Assembly (NCBI RefSeq): GCF_039555535.1
Contig: NZ_CP154630.1
Coordinates: forward strand, 3,175,001-3,239,000
Direction: 5' to 3'
Length of the DNA stretch: 64,000 bases
Source: Stenotrophomonas maltophilia
GTDB lineage: Bacteria > Pseudomonadota > Gammaproteobacteria > Xanthomonadales > Xanthomonadaceae
Position numbers and translations under genes: made by a program. Shown here piece by piece: positions 24,606 through 35,003 of this stretch. The notes under the pieces are model-generated. The model did not search any database. It was given only the letters and a program-made list of their open reading frames with translations, and was not told the origin of the DNA. Every line of letters begins with the position of its first letter. Within the stretch, counting starts at the first letter, position 1.

Positions 24606-26014
24606 TCGCTGATCGATACTTCGCTGAGCACGCCACTGTCGGGATCGAAACGCAGCACGGCGTGGGCGTCGGTCTCAGCGATCCACACCGCGCCTGCACC
24701 CACCGTCAGGCCGGCCGGGCCATGCAGGCGCCGCGGCAGCGGCTGGGTGGTCAACTCACCGCCGCCGAGGCGCAACGTGCGCAGGCGGCCGTTGCCGGTG
24801 TCGGCAATCCACAGCAGCGGCGCATCCGGACTGAGCGCGATCGCCTGTGGGAACTGCAGGCTGGCCTGCGCGCGCGGGCCATCTTCGTCACCGAAACGCC
24901 AGGGACCCTGCCCGACCAGCGTCTGCACCAGATCCCCGCGCAGCTGCAGTGCACGGATCGAGGAGCCCAGCGCATCGGCCACGTACAGCACCTGCTGCAC
25001 CACGGCGAGTGCAGTCGGTTGTGCGAATGCGGCCAGGTGGCCGCTGCCATCACGCTCGTCGATGGCACCGCTGCCGGCGCGCCACTGCAGGCTGCGCTGA
25101 CCCAGGTGGTAGCTCCAGATGCGGTTGTCGCCGGCCATGGCGATGTGCAGCTGGTTGTCGGCGATGGCCAGGCCGACCGGGTGGTCCAGCGAGACCTGCC
25201 GCGCCTGCACGACTGGGCCCTCCACCGGCGCGCCGGGGCGGCCATTGCCGCACAGCGTGTCGACGATGCCGGTCAGCAGGTTGATGCGGCGCACGGCATG
25301 GTTGCCGGTGTCGGCCACGTACAGCGCATCGCGCTCCAGCACCAGCGCCTGCGGGCGATGGAACGCCGCTTCGGCGAGGTTGCCGTCCATGAAATCGGCC
25401 GTCCCCAGCCCGAATTGGCGCAGGATGCGCCCGCCGTGGCTGCATTCGAGGATGCGGTGATGGCCACTGTCGGCGATGTACAGGCGTTCGGTGCTGACCG
25501 CCAGGCCCAGCGGGAAACGCAGTGCCTGGCGCGGCTCCGGATGCAGCTCGGCACCGCCGCGCGGCGGTGCCGACGGCGCACCGTGGCACAGCGCATTCAA
25601 CGCACGCTCCAGGTCTCCCGGAGCACCCAGCCCGACCAGCCGTTGCTGTTCGCGACCCTGCGCGTCCAGCAGGACCACGGTCGGCCACGATGTAATGCCG
25701 AAGCGACGCCAGCCATCCCAGTCGGCATCGAGCAGGACCGGCATTGACAGCCCCTGGCGACGCAGCAGTTTCAGTGCGGCGCCGGCGTCACGCTCGAAAT
25801 CGAAGCGGGGTACCTGCAACACCAGTGGCTGCAGCATGCCAGGGTGACGCGACAGCCATTGGCCGAATTCGGCCAGGCGCTGCGCGCTCCAGGCAGAAGC
25901 GGCGTTGACGAACAACAGGGCCACCGGCCGACCGCGCAGTTCGGTCAGGGTGCAGGGGGCGGCATTGAGCCAGGTGGCGAACTCGGGCAGGTCCGGGACG
26001 GGCTGGACGTTCAT
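24602..26014 (-). CDS. Thioredoxin-fold plus NHL-repeat protein (NHLRC2-like)
   Basis: A 470-residue protein. Residues ~1-145 form a thioredoxin-like domain (RPVALLFVNAASAWSAQRLAEF, ITSWPTVVLLDAQG), but the CxxC position reads SAWS, so it cannot do dithiol exchange. Residues ~165-460 contain NHL-type beta-propeller repeats (LYIADSGHHRILE, LYVADTGNHAVRRI, LWIADTGNGRLRTL). The order matches NHLRC2-like proteins. No signal peptide is visible. It overlaps the phosphatase and uvrC genes by 4 bp each, so it is cotranscribed with them. Confidence 0.85.
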   Translation of the reverse strand: MNVQPVPDLPEFATWLNAAPCTLTELRGRPVALLFVNAASAWSAQRLAEFGQWLSRHPGMLQPLVLQVPRFDFERDAGAALKLLRRQGLSMPVLLDADWDGWRRFGITSWPTVVLLDAQGREQQRLVGLGAPGDLERALNALCHGAPSAPPRGGAELHPEPRQALRFPLGLAVSTERLYIADSGHHRILECSHGGRILRQFGLGTADFMDGNLAEAAFHRPQALVLERDALYVADTGNHAVRRINLLTGIVDTLCGNGRPGAPVEGPVVQARQVSLDHPVGLAIADNQLHIAMAGDNRIWSYHLGQRSLQWRAGSGAIDERDGSGHLAAFAQPTALAVVQQVLYVADALGSSIRALQLRGDLVQTLVGQGPWRFGDEDGPRAQASLQFPQAIALSPDAPLLWIADTGNGRLRTLRLGGGELTTQPLPRRLHGPAGLTVGAGAVWIAETDAHAVLRFDPDSGVLSEVSISE

Positions 26015-26499
26015 GGCCCGATTATGCCGGAGTCGGCGTCATGCAACAGTCGTGCCACTGCACGTTTTGCAGCATTGTCGACCAGCGTCCAGACCTGTTC
26101 AAAGTGATCGCTGCCGCCGGTGTAGGGATCCGGGATGGCCACCTGCCCCTCCCCGCCCGACCAGGGCAGGTACAGCGCCAGCCGCTCACGCTGGGCAGGT
26201 GCCACCAAGCGTCCCGCATCCCGCAGGTTCGCCTCGTCGGCGCACAGGATCCAGTCGAAACGGTCGAAATCCGAGGCGTGCAGCTGGCGCGCACGCAGGC
26301 CGCCGATGTCCACGCCGTGCCCGGCCGCGCAGGCGATCGCGCGCCGGTCCGGCGGCTCGCCGACATGCCAGTCGCCGGTGCCGGCCGAATCCACCTGCAC
26401 CCGCCCCGCCAGCGGTGAAGCGTCCAGGCGTGCGCGCAGCGCACCTTCGGCCATCGGCGAACGGCAGATGTTGCCGAGGCAGACGACCAGCAGCCTCAT
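26011..26499 (-). CDS. Low-molecular-weight protein tyrosine phosphatase
   Basis: A 162-residue cytoplasmic phosphatase with the P-loop CLGNICRS (C-x5-R, residues 7-14) near the N-terminus and the general acid loop [11 protein letters not shown]. Both catalytic elements are intact and the length is typical. It overlaps kdsB and the NHL gene by 4 bp each. Such enzymes near envelope polysaccharide genes often act on tyrosine kinases, but none is in this window. Confidence 0.93.
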   Translation of the reverse strand: MRLLVVCLGNICRSPMAEGALRARLDASPLAGRVQVDSAGTGDWHVGEPPDRRAIACAAGHGVDIGGLRARQLHASDFDRFDWILCADEANLRDAGRLVAPAQRERLALYLPWSGGEGQVAIPDPYTGGSDHFEQVWTLVDNAAKRAVARLLHDADSGIIGP

Positions 26500-27269
26500 C
26501 GCGCGGCCAGCGTCTGCAGCAACGCTTCGGCACGCTCCAGGTCCTCGGGCGTGTCGATACCCGGCGGGAACGGCTCCGGCGAGATCGCCACGCTGATCGG
26601 GTAACCCGCCTCCAGCACACGCAGCTGCTCCAGCGATTCGACCTGCTCCAGCTGGCCCGGTGGCATCGCGGCGAACTGCTGCAGGAAACCGGCGCGGTAG
26701 CCGTAGATGCCGATGTGGCGCAGCCAGGCATGGCCTTCCGGCAGCGCGTCGCGGCTGCGCGCGAAGCCATCGCGGTGCCAGGCGATCGGTGCACGGCTGA
26801 AGTACATCGCCTCCTTGCGTGCGTTGCGTACCAGCTTCACCACGTTCGGGTCGAACAGGGTCTGCGCGTCCTCGACGGTCGTGGCCAGGGTCGACATGGG
26901 CGAGCTGCCGCCGACCAACGCTTCGGCCACCGCACGGATGCCGGCCGCAGGCGCGAACGGTTCGTCGCCCTGCAGGTTGACCACTACGGTGTCGTCGGCC
27001 CAGCCGGCGATGCGTGCGCACTCGGCCAGGCGGTCGGTACCAGAGGCATGCGAGGTGGCGGTCATCGCGACCTTCACCTCGGCCAGCCCGGACAGCGCGT
27101 CGGCAATGCGTTGATCGTCGGTAGCAACCCATACCTCGCCAGCGCCGGCCTGCAGCGCGCGGCGCGCCACGTGCAGCACCAGCGGCTCACCGCCCAGCAG
27201 GCGCAGCGGCTTGCCCGGCAGGCGAGAGGCGGCATAGCGGGCCGGAATGGCGACAACGAATTCAGTCAT
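26496..27269 (-). CDS. kdsB: 3-deoxy-manno-octulosonate cytidylyltransferase
   Basis: A 257-residue cytoplasmic enzyme that activates KDO with CTP to CMP-KDO for lipopolysaccharide inner-core synthesis. The nucleotide-binding [17 protein letters not shown] and metal/substrate motifs [15 protein letters not shown]-type TLATTVEDA and [12 protein letters not shown] are present. Full family length. It is the fourth LPS-related member of the msbA-lpxK-kdsB train and follows lpxK by 74 bp. Confidence 0.97.
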   Translation of the reverse strand: MTEFVVAIPARYAASRLPGKPLRLLGGEPLVLHVARRALQAGAGEVWVATDDQRIADALSGLAEVKVAMTATSHASGTDRLAECARIAGWADDTVVVNLQGDEPFAPAAGIRAVAEALVGGSSPMSTLATTVEDAQTLFDPNVVKLVRNARKEAMYFSRAPIAWHRDGFARSRDALPEGHAWLRHIGIYGYRAGFLQQFAAMPPGQLEQVESLEQLRVLEAGYPISVAISPEPFPPGIDTPEDLERAEALLQTLAAR

Positions 27270-27343
27270 GGGGCGATACTCGGCAGGCTCATTACAACGG
27301 GGGTGCGGCCGGCGGCGCGTGAATGCAAGCGCCGCCGCGCCAC

Positions 27344-28363
27344 TCAGTTCGGTCGCAGCTTGTCCAGGCGGTCAGTCAGCGCCACCCAGAACGCAGCAGG
27401 CAGTTCGGCACGCAACGGCACCGCGTAATGCCAATCGTTGCCGAACGCGCGGCATTTCACTGCGTCCTTCTCGGTCATCAGCACCGGCAGCTGGCTACCG
27501 AAGGACAGATCCTGCGGCTGGTAGGCCTGGTGGTCGGCGAAGGCATGCGGGACCACGCCGATGCCACGCGCGCGCAGCATGTCGAAGAAGCGCTGTGGAT
27601 GGGCGATGCCCGCCACCGCATGAACACGCTGGCCCTTGAAGTACGACAACGGGCGCGCGCGGCCACCGGCCAACGGCTGCGCACTGTCGATGTGCAGGGC
27701 CATCGGCCACTGGCCGAAACCGCAGGCCTGGGCCGCGGTTTCCTCATCGGCCTGGCCCAGGTTGACCACACGGAAATCGCATTCGCCGGCACGGCTGACC
27801 GGCTCGCGCAGCGGTCCGGCGGGAATCATCCGGCCGTTGCCGTAGCGCCGCTGGGCATCGACCACTTCGATCTCGATGTCGCGCGCCAGCCGGTAGTGCT
27901 GCAGGCCGTCATCGCAGACGATCACATCGCAGCCGGCCTGGATCAGTGCCTTGCCTGCGGCCACGCGGTCGGCGTCCACGCGCACCGGTACGCCGGTCTT
28001 CCAGGCGATCAGCACCGGTTCGTCACCGCCCTTGGCAGTTGGCGTGTCGGCCTGCACCCACAGCGGCTTGTCGGCGTCTTCGCGGCCATAGCCACGGCTG
28101 GCGACGCCCGGCTTCCAGCCGGCCGCGCGCAGGCGCTCGACCAGGGCGATGGTCAGCGGTGTCTTGCCGGTGCCACCGGCGGTGATGTTGCCGACCACGA
28201 TGACCGGCACCGGCAGCGTGTAGCGCTTGCGCCAGCCGCGCCGATAAGCGCGGCGACGCAGCGCGGTGACGCCGGCATACAACGGTGCCAGCAGGCGCAT
28301 CGCCCACGGAACCGGGCTGCCGTCGTACCAGTACGGCGGGGTCTGGGTACCCTTGCCAGCCAT
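27344..28363 (-). CDS. lpxK: Tetraacyldisaccharide 4'-kinase
   Basis: A 339-residue membrane-associated kinase that phosphorylates the 4' position of the lipid A precursor. An N-terminal hydrophobic helix, the P-loop [13 protein letters not shown] (residues ~59-71) and the LpxK landmarks [19 protein letters not shown] and PLREPVSR are present. It immediately follows msbA (stop and start share bases at 28363-28365), as is usual. Confidence 0.97.
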   Translation of the reverse strand: MAGKGTQTPPYWYDGSPVPWAMRLLAPLYAGVTALRRRAYRRGWRKRYTLPVPVIVVGNITAGGTGKTPLTIALVERLRAAGWKPGVASRGYGREDADKPLWVQADTPTAKGGDEPVLIAWKTGVPVRVDADRVAAGKALIQAGCDVIVCDDGLQHYRLARDIEIEVVDAQRRYGNGRMIPAGPLREPVSRAGECDFRVVNLGQADEETAAQACGFGQWPMALHIDSAQPLAGGRARPLSYFKGQRVHAVAGIAHPQRFFDMLRARGIGVVPHAFADHQAYQPQDLSFGSQLPVLMTEKDAVKCRAFGNDWHYAVPLRAELPAAFWVALTDRLDKLRPN

Positions 28364-30111
28364 CAGTCCTGCCTTTCGCGGAACTGCATGCTGTGCAGAT
28401 GCTGGTACAGGCCACCCATGGCAAGCAGCTCCTTGTGGGTGCCCCGTTCAACGATGCGGCCGTGGTCCATCACCAGCACCAGGTCGGCATGCTCGATGGT
28501 CGACAGGCGGTGCGCGATCACCAGCGTGGTGCGTTCGGGCATCAGGCGCTGCAGCGCGTCCTGCACCAGTCGCTCGGATTCGTTGTCCAGCGCGGCGGTG
28601 GCTTCGTCGAGGATCAGGATCGGCGCGTCACGCAGGATCGCGCGGGCGATCGCCAGGCGCTGGCGCTGGCCGCCGGACAGCAGCGCGCCATTCTCGCCGA
28701 CCGGGGTCTGCAGCTGCTGCGGCATGCGCGCGATGAACTCCCACGCATTGGCTGCTTCGGCCGCCGCACGGATCTGCTCCTCGCTCGCTTCCATGCCATA
28801 GGCGATGTTGGCCGCGATGGTGTCATCGAACAGCATGACCTTCTGCCCGACCATCGCCACCTGCCGACGCAGGTCGGCCAACGGATAGTCATCCAGCGCG
28901 ACGCCATCGAGGGTGATCACACCACCGCTGGGCTCATAGAAGCGCGGCACCAGCCGGATCAGGCTGGTCTTGCCACTGCCGGAACGACCCACAATGGCGG
29001 TGACCGTACCCGGCTTGGCCACGAAACTGATGTCGTCCAGGGCGATGCCGCTGTCCTCGCGGTAGCGCAGCATGACGTGGTCGAAGGCCAGCTCGCCACG
29101 CACGCGCTGCACGTTGTTGCGGCCCTCGTCACGCTCCACCTGCATGTCGAGGATGCCGAACAGGCGCTCTGCGGCGGCCACGCCGCGCGAAATCGAGGTC
29201 TGCACGCTGGTCAGGCGGCGCAGCGAAGGAATGATGGCCATCATCGAGGTCATCAGGCCCATGAACTGGCCGGCATTGAGGCGGCCGGCCAGCGCTTCGC
29301 GGGTCGATACCCAGACGATCACCGCCAGCGCCAGTGCGGCCAGGAACTGCACCACGCTGGACGCCGCCGCTCGGGTGACTTCCACCTTCATGTTCAGCGC
29401 CAGCATGCGGTTGGCCAGGCGCGAATAGCGCGAGATCTCATGCTGCTGGGTGCCGTGCACCTTCACTTCCTGCTGTGCCGCCAGCGACTGTTCGGCGGTC
29501 TGCGCCATCGACCCCATGCCGTCCTGGATACCGCGGCTGATGCGGCGGTAGCGCTTGCCCACGTAGGACACGATCACGCCGATCAGCGGCACCACCACCA
29601 GCATGGCCACGGTGACCTTGACGCTCATCTGCAGCATTACCGCCAGCATGGCGATGATGGTCAGGGTGTCGGCGACCACGGTCTTGAGTGCGTCGGCACT
29701 GGCCTGGGTGACCTGTTCGGTGTCGAAGTTCAGGCGGCTGACCATCACCGGCGTCGCTTCGGTATCGAAGTGCGAGGACGGCAGGTGCAGGTACTTGGCC
29801 AGCACCTGTTCGCGCAGGTCGCGCACCACGCTGCGGCCGGTCTTGGCCAGCGCATAGTCGCTCACCCAGGTGGCGAGGCTGCGCATCAGGAACAGGCCGA
29901 GGATGGTCAGCGGCAGGATCACCGCCATGCGCGGTTCCGGGTTGACGAAACCACGGTTGACCAGCGGCTCCATCAACTTTGTGAAGTGGTAGCCCGCCAG
30001 GGCTTCGACCACCATGGCGATGACCGCGGCCACCATGAACACCCAGTAGGCGCGGGTGTACCCCAGCAGGCGTTTGTAGATCGGCCACACCGGCGCGTGA
30101 TTGGAACTCAT
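28363..30111 (-). CDS. msbA: Lipid A export ATP-binding/permease protein
   Basis: A 582-residue half-transporter that flips lipid A-core across the inner membrane. Residues ~1-320 are the six-TM exporter domain. The nucleotide-binding domain has Walker [10 protein letters not shown]-loop [13 protein letters not shown], signature [14 protein letters not shown] and Walker [13 protein letters not shown]. It overlaps exbD upstream by 4 bp and abuts lpxK. Confidence 0.96.
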   Translation of the reverse strand: MSSNHAPVWPIYKRLLGYTRAYWVFMVAAVIAMVVEALAGYHFTKLMEPLVNRGFVNPEPRMAVILPLTILGLFLMRSLATWVSDYALAKTGRSVVRDLREQVLAKYLHLPSSHFDTEATPVMVSRLNFDTEQVTQASADALKTVVADTLTIIAMLAVMLQMSVKVTVAMLVVVPLIGVIVSYVGKRYRRISRGIQDGMGSMAQTAEQSLAAQQEVKVHGTQQHEISRYSRLANRMLALNMKVEVTRAAASSVVQFLAALALAVIVWVSTREALAGRLNAGQFMGLMTSMMAIIPSLRRLTSVQTSISRGVAAAERLFGILDMQVERDEGRNNVQRVRGELAFDHVMLRYREDSGIALDDISFVAKPGTVTAIVGRSGSGKTSLIRLVPRFYEPSGGVITLDGVALDDYPLADLRRQVAMVGQKVMLFDDTIAANIAYGMEASEEQIRAAAEAANAWEFIARMPQQLQTPVGENGALLSGGQRQRLAIARAILRDAPILILDEATAALDNESERLVQDALQRLMPERTTLVIAHRLSTIEHADLVLVMDHGRIVERGTHKELLAMGGLYQHLHSMQFRERQD

Positions 30112-30530
30112 GGACGCACCTCGGGTGCTGTTGCAATGGCAATACGGCGGAAGCCGAGCTGACCCAGCGCGTCCTGCGCGGTCACCACAGCCTGGTAGGG
30201 AGTGCGTGCGTCGGCGCGCAGCAGCACGGTCTGCTCGCGATCGCTGCCGGCCACGGCGGCGATGGTCTGCTTGACCGACTCGACGTCGCTGCGCAGCACT
30301 TCCTGGTCATTGATGAAGTAGCGGCCTTCGGCGTTGATCAGCACGCTGAGCGAGCGTGGCGGCTCGTTGGTCTGCTGCTGGCTGGCGGTCGGCAGCTGCA
30401 CCTGCAGCGTCGAACGCGCGTCGAAGGTGGTGGTGACCACGAAAAAGATGATCAGCACCAGGATGACGTCGATCAGCGGCACCAGGTCGATATGCGGCTC
30501 ATCCTGGGATCGGTCGTTGCCGATACGCAT
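30108..30530 (-). CDS. exbD: ExbD/TolR-family biopolymer transport protein
   Basis: A 140-residue protein with one N-terminal TM (IDLVPLIDVILVLIIFFVVTTTF) holding the conserved Asp of the ExbD/TolR proton path, and a periplasmic domain. It works with the ExbB-like protein encoded just before it to harvest proton motive force. Its placement with comEC and msbA rather than tonB is the usual arrangement in Xanthomonadaceae and related genera. Confidence 0.9.
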   Translation of the reverse strand: MRIGNDRSQDEPHIDLVPLIDVILVLIIFFVVTTTFDARSTLQVQLPTASQQQTNEPPRSLSVLINAEGRYFINDQEVLRSDVESVKQTIAAVAGSDREQTVLLRADARTPYQAVVTAQDALGQLGFRRIAIATAPEVRP

Positions 30531-30533
30531 CGA

Positions 30534-31196
30534 TCAGGCCTTCGCCGTGGCGGCGCCGGCCTGGCGCGCGGCCGGGGCCGGGTTCATCACCCCGGGGCGG
30601 CCGTCGAGCGTATCCAGCAGGGCACTGGCTTCCTGCTCCATCTCCACCACGTAGCCGTGGATGCGGCCCTTGAAGTAGCGATGGAACATCAGCGCCGGGA
30701 TCGCCACGATCATGCCGGTGGCGGTGCACACCAGCGCCTTGCCGATGCCGCCGGCCAGCTGGTTCACATCGCCCACGCCGTGGTCGAGGATGCCCAGGAA
30801 CATCTGGATCATGCCGATCACCGTGCCGAGCAGGCCCAGCAGCGGGCCCGCCGAGGCAATGGTGCCCAGTGCGTTCAGGAATCGCTCCATGCGGTGCACC
30901 AGGTGGCGGCCGGTGTCTTCGATGCGCTCGCGGATCTGGTCGCGCGGGCGGTTGCGGGCTTCCAATGCGGCAGCCAGCAGCGCCCCCAGCGGCGAGTTCG
31001 CCCGCAGGGTCTGCAGGTGGGCAGGGTCGAGCTTGCCGCGAGCGGCCCAGTTGCGCACTTCCTGGCCGAGGCCGGGCGGCAGCACTTCAGTCCGCCGAAG
31101 GGACCAGAAACGCTCCAGGATGATCGCCAAAGCCAGTACGCCCAACAGCAGCAGCGGCACCATCGGCCAGCCACCGGCCTTGACCAGTTCCCACAC
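30534..31196 (-). CDS. exbB: MotA/TolQ/ExbB proton channel family protein
   Basis: A 220-residue inner-membrane protein with TM1 near residues 10-28 and the conserved C-terminal pair of TMs (LGTIASAGPLLGLLGTVIGMIQMF and ALVCTATGMIVAIPALMFHRYF). The GLLGTV motif and the Thr-containing TM3 are typical of ExbB/TolQ. It lies 3 bp after comEC and 3 bp before exbD. Confidence 0.92.
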   Translation of the reverse strand: MWELVKAGGWPMVPLLLLGVLALAIILERFWSLRRTEVLPPGLGQEVRNWAARGKLDPAHLQTLRANSPLGALLAAALEARNRPRDQIRERIEDTGRHLVHRMERFLNALGTIASAGPLLGLLGTVIGMIQMFLGILDHGVGDVNQLAGGIGKALVCTATGMIVAIPALMFHRYFKGRIHGYVVEMEQEASALLDTLDGRPGVMNPAPAARQAGAATAKA

Positions 31197-31199
31197 GTT

Positions 31200-33599
31200 T
31201 CAACCCTCCGGCCCAACGGCCGCTTGTTCGATCGGCGATAGGATAGCAGCCGACCGCGCCCGCCCAGCGGCATCCCACCACCGGGATGCATGGATGCGCT
31301 GTTCACGCAGCTGCAGGCCTTGTGCGCCAAGCCATACGCGGATCGCCCCGGAGTCGGCCGTGGCCAGCACTTCCGCGCCTTGCGCCTGCCAGCGCTGGAC
31401 CACCTCCTGGCGCGGGTGGCCGAAGCGGTTCCGGTGCCCGGCCGAGACCACCGCCAGCCGCGGCGCCACCGCCGCAACCCACGGCGCACTGGAGCTGCCG
31501 CCGCTGCCATGGTGCGGCACCAGTACCACGTCCGCCTTCAGCGCGTGCGGATACGCCTGCAGCAGCGCCCCCTCGGCCGGTCGACCAATATCGCCGGGAA
31601 GCAGCACCACGCCGTGGCGGCTGGCAATGCGCAGCACGCAGCTGTCTTCGTTTTCGGCCTGCCGGCTGCCCGGCGCGGGGTGCAGGACCTGGAAATCGAC
31701 CCCATCCCACTGCCAGCGCATCCCCTGCTGGCACGGGGCAGCCCCGGCGATGGTGCTGCCGGGCGGCGCCAGCAGTTGCAGCCCGGCCAGCTGCCGGCGC
31801 AGGCCGGGCAGGCTGCCGATGTGATCCAGGTGGTCATGGCTGAGCATCGCCTGCTGCGGTGGCCCCTGACCGAGCGCACGCAACGCCGGAACCAGGATCC
31901 GCTCGTTGCCGTCACCACCGGTCGGCGGTCCAACGTCGTACCAGAGCGCGTGCCGGGCCGTGCGCACCAGCACCGCCGTGCCCTGGCCCACATCGTGCAC
32001 CAGCAGCTCCAGCTCGCCGTCGGCAGGGGCATGCCGTGCCGGCCACAGCAGTGGCAGGCACAGCAGCAGGCCAGCAAGGCCACCGCCGGCACCGCGCGGC
32101 AGCAGCCACCAGAACACGCCCAGCAAGGCCACCGGTACCGCCCAGCGTGGCGCCTCGGCCAGCCACCACATCGCCTGCGGATGCAACGCCAACGGCTGCA
32201 GGGCCTCCCAGCTGAGCTGGAACAGCCAGGCCGCGGCGCGCCAGGCCCAACGCCCCGCGCCGTCATGCAGCACGTGCAGGCCGGTACCGAGCAGCGACAG
32301 CGGAACAACCAGCATCGTCCACCACGGGATGATCGGCAGATTGACCAGCGGCCCCAGCCGCGCGGTCCCGCCAAACAGCGCAACGCACAGCGGCAGCAGG
32401 CCGAGGCTGGCAACACCCTGCGCGGCAAGGAACCCGCGCAGCCCACCACCGATGCCCTCCGGCCCCGTCCTCGGCAGGCACCAGAGCAGCCACAGCACGC
32501 CGCCGAAGCTCAGCCAGAATCCAGCCGAGAGCACCGACAGCGGCGCCGGCAGCAGCATCACCATCGCGGCCAACGCCAGCCCCTGCCCTGCACCGACCGG
32601 GCGACGTCCGGCCCTGGCCAGTGCGACCAGCCCGATCATCAACGCCGCGCGCACCGTCGGCAGTGCACCACCCGCAGCTACCGCATAGGTGGCTGCGGCA
32701 AGCGCCGCTCCACATGCGGCGGCCTGCGGCCGTGGCCAGTACCGTCCCAGCAGCGGGCACAGCCACCACGACAGGCGGCACAGCAGCACGCCGAAGCCCG
32801 CGACCACGCCCACGTGGAAACCGGAAATGGCGACCAGATGGGTCAGGCCCAACGCGCGCAGGTGTTCCCAGTCGGCATCGGACAGGCCACGGGTATCGCC
32901 CAGTGCCAGCGCCTGCACGAACCGTGCGGCAGGATGTGCCACCTGCACGGCGATCGCGGCACTGCTGCGTTCCCGCCAGGCCTGCAGGCCCTGCGCCGGC
33001 AGCCACTCGCGTGCACTTGCCGGATCACGCACCGAGGCATTGCCGGAGATGCCCCGCAGCACGGCGTGGCGCTCGCCATCGAAGCCACCGGGATTGATCC
33101 GTGAACGCGGCGCCCGCACGCGCAACGACAGTTCCCAGTACGCCCCGGCGCGAACCCCACGGCGTCCAGCATCCGGACCACCTTGCGGAGGCCCGCGCCA
33201 CGGATCGTTCCAGGTCACCTGCAGGCGCTTGCCACGCAGCGATCGCAGGGCTTCGGCATCTTCCACATGCAGCACGAAACGCGTGTAGCCGGGCCCCTGC
33301 TGCGGAAGGTCGGCAACCCGGCCCCGCACCTGCACGTCCTGCGGCGGCGCGCCGGGCGCAAGTTGGCCGTGCAGGACCCAGTGCCCGTGCAGTGTGGCCC
33401 ATGCCAGGCCGAGCAGGGTCGCGGCCCACGCACGGCCGCGCCAGCGCAACAGCCAGCCGCTGGCGCCGGCGACCGCCATCGGCGCACTCAGCCAAAGCGG
33501 CAGCAACACCGGCATCTGCACGCAGGCCAGCGCCCCCAGCACCAGGCCTGCGGCGCAGCCAAAGCCAAACAGGGCCGGGGCGGAGCGATCGGGAACCAT
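31200..33599 (-). CDS. comEC: DNA internalization protein ComEC/Rec2
   Basis: A 799-residue multi-TM protein that forms the inner-membrane channel for single-stranded DNA uptake in transformation. Order: N-terminal TMs and an OB-like domain (RVADLPQQGPGYTRFVLHVED), the competence domain with many TMs (LTHLVAISGFHVGVVAGFG is the classic motif), and a C-terminal metallo-beta-lactamase domain (MLSHDHLDHIGSLPGL, VVLVPHHGSGGSS). The type IV pilus genes at 42-49 kb could supply the uptake machinery. It is the first gene of the leftward train. Confidence 0.94.
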   Translation of the reverse strand: MVPDRSAPALFGFGCAAGLVLGALACVQMPVLLPLWLSAPMAVAGASGWLLRWRGRAWAATLLGLAWATLHGHWVLHGQLAPGAPPQDVQVRGRVADLPQQGPGYTRFVLHVEDAEALRSLRGKRLQVTWNDPWRGPPQGGPDAGRRGVRAGAYWELSLRVRAPRSRINPGGFDGERHAVLRGISGNASVRDPASAREWLPAQGLQAWRERSSAAIAVQVAHPAARFVQALALGDTRGLSDADWEHLRALGLTHLVAISGFHVGVVAGFGVLLCRLSWWLCPLLGRYWPRPQAAACGAALAAATYAVAAGGALPTVRAALMIGLVALARAGRRPVGAGQGLALAAMVMLLPAPLSVLSAGFWLSFGGVLWLLWCLPRTGPEGIGGGLRGFLAAQGVASLGLLPLCVALFGGTARLGPLVNLPIIPWWTMLVVPLSLLGTGLHVLHDGAGRWAWRAAAWLFQLSWEALQPLALHPQAMWWLAEAPRWAVPVALLGVFWWLLPRGAGGGLAGLLLCLPLLWPARHAPADGELELLVHDVGQGTAVLVRTARHALWYDVGPPTGGDGNERILVPALRALGQGPPQQAMLSHDHLDHIGSLPGLRRQLAGLQLLAPPGSTIAGAAPCQQGMRWQWDGVDFQVLHPAPGSRQAENEDSCVLRIASRHGVVLLPGDIGRPAEGALLQAYPHALKADVVLVPHHGSGGSSSAPWVAAVAPRLAVVSAGHRNRFGHPRQEVVQRWQAQGAEVLATADSGAIRVWLGAQGLQLREQRIHASRWWDAAGRARSAAILSPIEQAAVGPEG

Positions 33600-33658
33600 T
33601 CCCCCAGCCTGCCGCTGGAGGTGGCAGGCTGCCTATCGGGCCTTTCCCCGTGTGCCTG

Positions 33659-35002
33659 TCAGCGCCGTACGGTACCGCGGTGGAAATTGACCCTGAAGCT
33701 GGCGCCGCCGCCCGCCGCTTCACCGACGCTGACCGAGCCACCGTGGTGCTGCACGATTTCCTTCACCAGGTGCAGGCCCAGGCCACTGCCGCTGCCGGCT
33801 GCACGCAGGCGGTGGAAGGGCTCGAAGATCGCTTCGCGGTCACCGACCGGAATGCCGGCGCCCTGGTCGCTGACCTCCAGCAGGCCGCGTGCATCCAGGC
33901 GCACGCAGATGATGCCGCGCCCGCCACCATGGACGATGGCGTTGTGCACCAGGTTGGCGATCACCCGCCCCAGCGCCAGGCTGTCGCCATGGATCCACAC
34001 GGGCGACTCCGGCGCATCCACCTCGAAGCCATAACCGGCGCCGACCACCAGCGGTGCCAGATCGGCGGCCGCCTCGCGCACCAGCAACGCCAGGTCCAGC
34101 CGCTGCAGCGCGCCGACATTGCGGTCGAGCCGCTGCAGGTCGAGCAGGTGCTCGGCCACGTTGCCGAGGCGGGCGACATCGGTCAGCAACTGCGATTTCA
34201 GTTCACCCTGCGGCAGCTGCGAGAGGCGCGCCTGCACTACCGCGATCGGCACGCGCAGCTCATGCGCGGCATCGGCGAGGAATTTGTCGCGTGCTGCATA
34301 GCCCTGCTGCACCTTGTCGATCGCATCGTTGAACGCTTCCACCAGTGGTGCGACCTCGGTCGACACCAGCTGCGCATCCAGGCGCGCGCCCGGCTGGCCG
34401 ATGTCCAGTTCCTTGGCCTGCTGCGCGGAGCGGCGCACGCCGCGCATCGCGCGATGGATCACCGTCGGCATCACAAGCAGCGTGACCACGATCAACGGCA
34501 GGAAGAACCACAGGCCGATCAGGCGCAGCACCATCAGCGCGCCATCCAGCAACCCGCCCTTTGGAGCGCCACCGACCATCACCGTGATGCGGCGCCCCTC
34601 TTCGTTGCGGATCATCACCCGCGCCACATCCAAGTACGGCGGCACCAGCGAACCAAGTTCGGTCGCGCCCAGCGTCGGCAACCGCGCCAGCAGCGGCGCG
34701 TGGATCGCCGGAATCGTGCCGCGCTCCAGCCAGGCACCCTTGTCGTCGACTGCCGCGAACCAGAGGTTGCCGCCTGCACTGGCATCGAGCTTTTCCCAGC
34801 GCGCCTGGTCCAGCACCAGCCGGCCACCCTCACTGTGCACCGCCTTGGCCACTGCCTCGGCCATGAACATGTCCATGCCCCAGGTGTCCTTGTCACCCCA
34901 GGTCAGGATCAACGCGACCACCGCGAACAGCACGGTGAAGGCCTGTGCAAGGAACAGGCGCCAGGCCAGGCCCAGGGTGATGGAGCGGATCGGACGTGCC
35001 AT
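33659..35002 (-). CDS. Sensor histidine kinase
   Basis: A 447-residue inner-membrane kinase: TM1 about residues 12-37, periplasmic sensor ~38-155, TM2 ~160-182, HAMP-like segment, dimerisation/phospho-acceptor H-box FLADAAHELRVPIAVV, N-box NLVHNAIVHGGG, and G-boxes DQGAGIP and GSGLGLHLV. The substitution to HELRVP (for HELRTP) keeps the His. Its start lies 1 bp after the stop of the response regulator gene, so the pair is cotranscribed. Confidence 0.93.
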   Translation of the reverse strand: MARPIRSITLGLAWRLFLAQAFTVLFAVVALILTWGDKDTWGMDMFMAEAVAKAVHSEGGRLVLDQARWEKLDASAGGNLWFAAVDDKGAWLERGTIPAIHAPLLARLPTLGATELGSLVPPYLDVARVMIRNEEGRRITVMVGGAPKGGLLDGALMVLRLIGLWFFLPLIVVTLLVMPTVIHRAMRGVRRSAQQAKELDIGQPGARLDAQLVSTEVAPLVEAFNDAIDKVQQGYAARDKFLADAAHELRVPIAVVQARLSQLPQGELKSQLLTDVARLGNVAEHLLDLQRLDRNVGALQRLDLALLVREAAADLAPLVVGAGYGFEVDAPESPVWIHGDSLALGRVIANLVHNAIVHGGGRGIICVRLDARGLLEVSDQGAGIPVGDREAIFEPFHRLRAAGSGSGLGLHLVKEIVQHHGGSVSVGEAAGGGASFRVNFHRGTVRR

Positions 35003-35003
35003 C

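Noticed and set aside
28285..30162. A 625-codon open frame opposite msbA
   Set aside because: It is a mirror of the msbA coding frame with biased His/Gln/Arg content and no recognisable motif.
22116..33599. Long leftward gene train as a novel pathway cluster
   Set aside because: The genes are standard (comEC-exbBD-msbA-lpxK-kdsB-uvrC-pgsA), and their grouping is the usual order in this family; only the NHL protein merited a finding.
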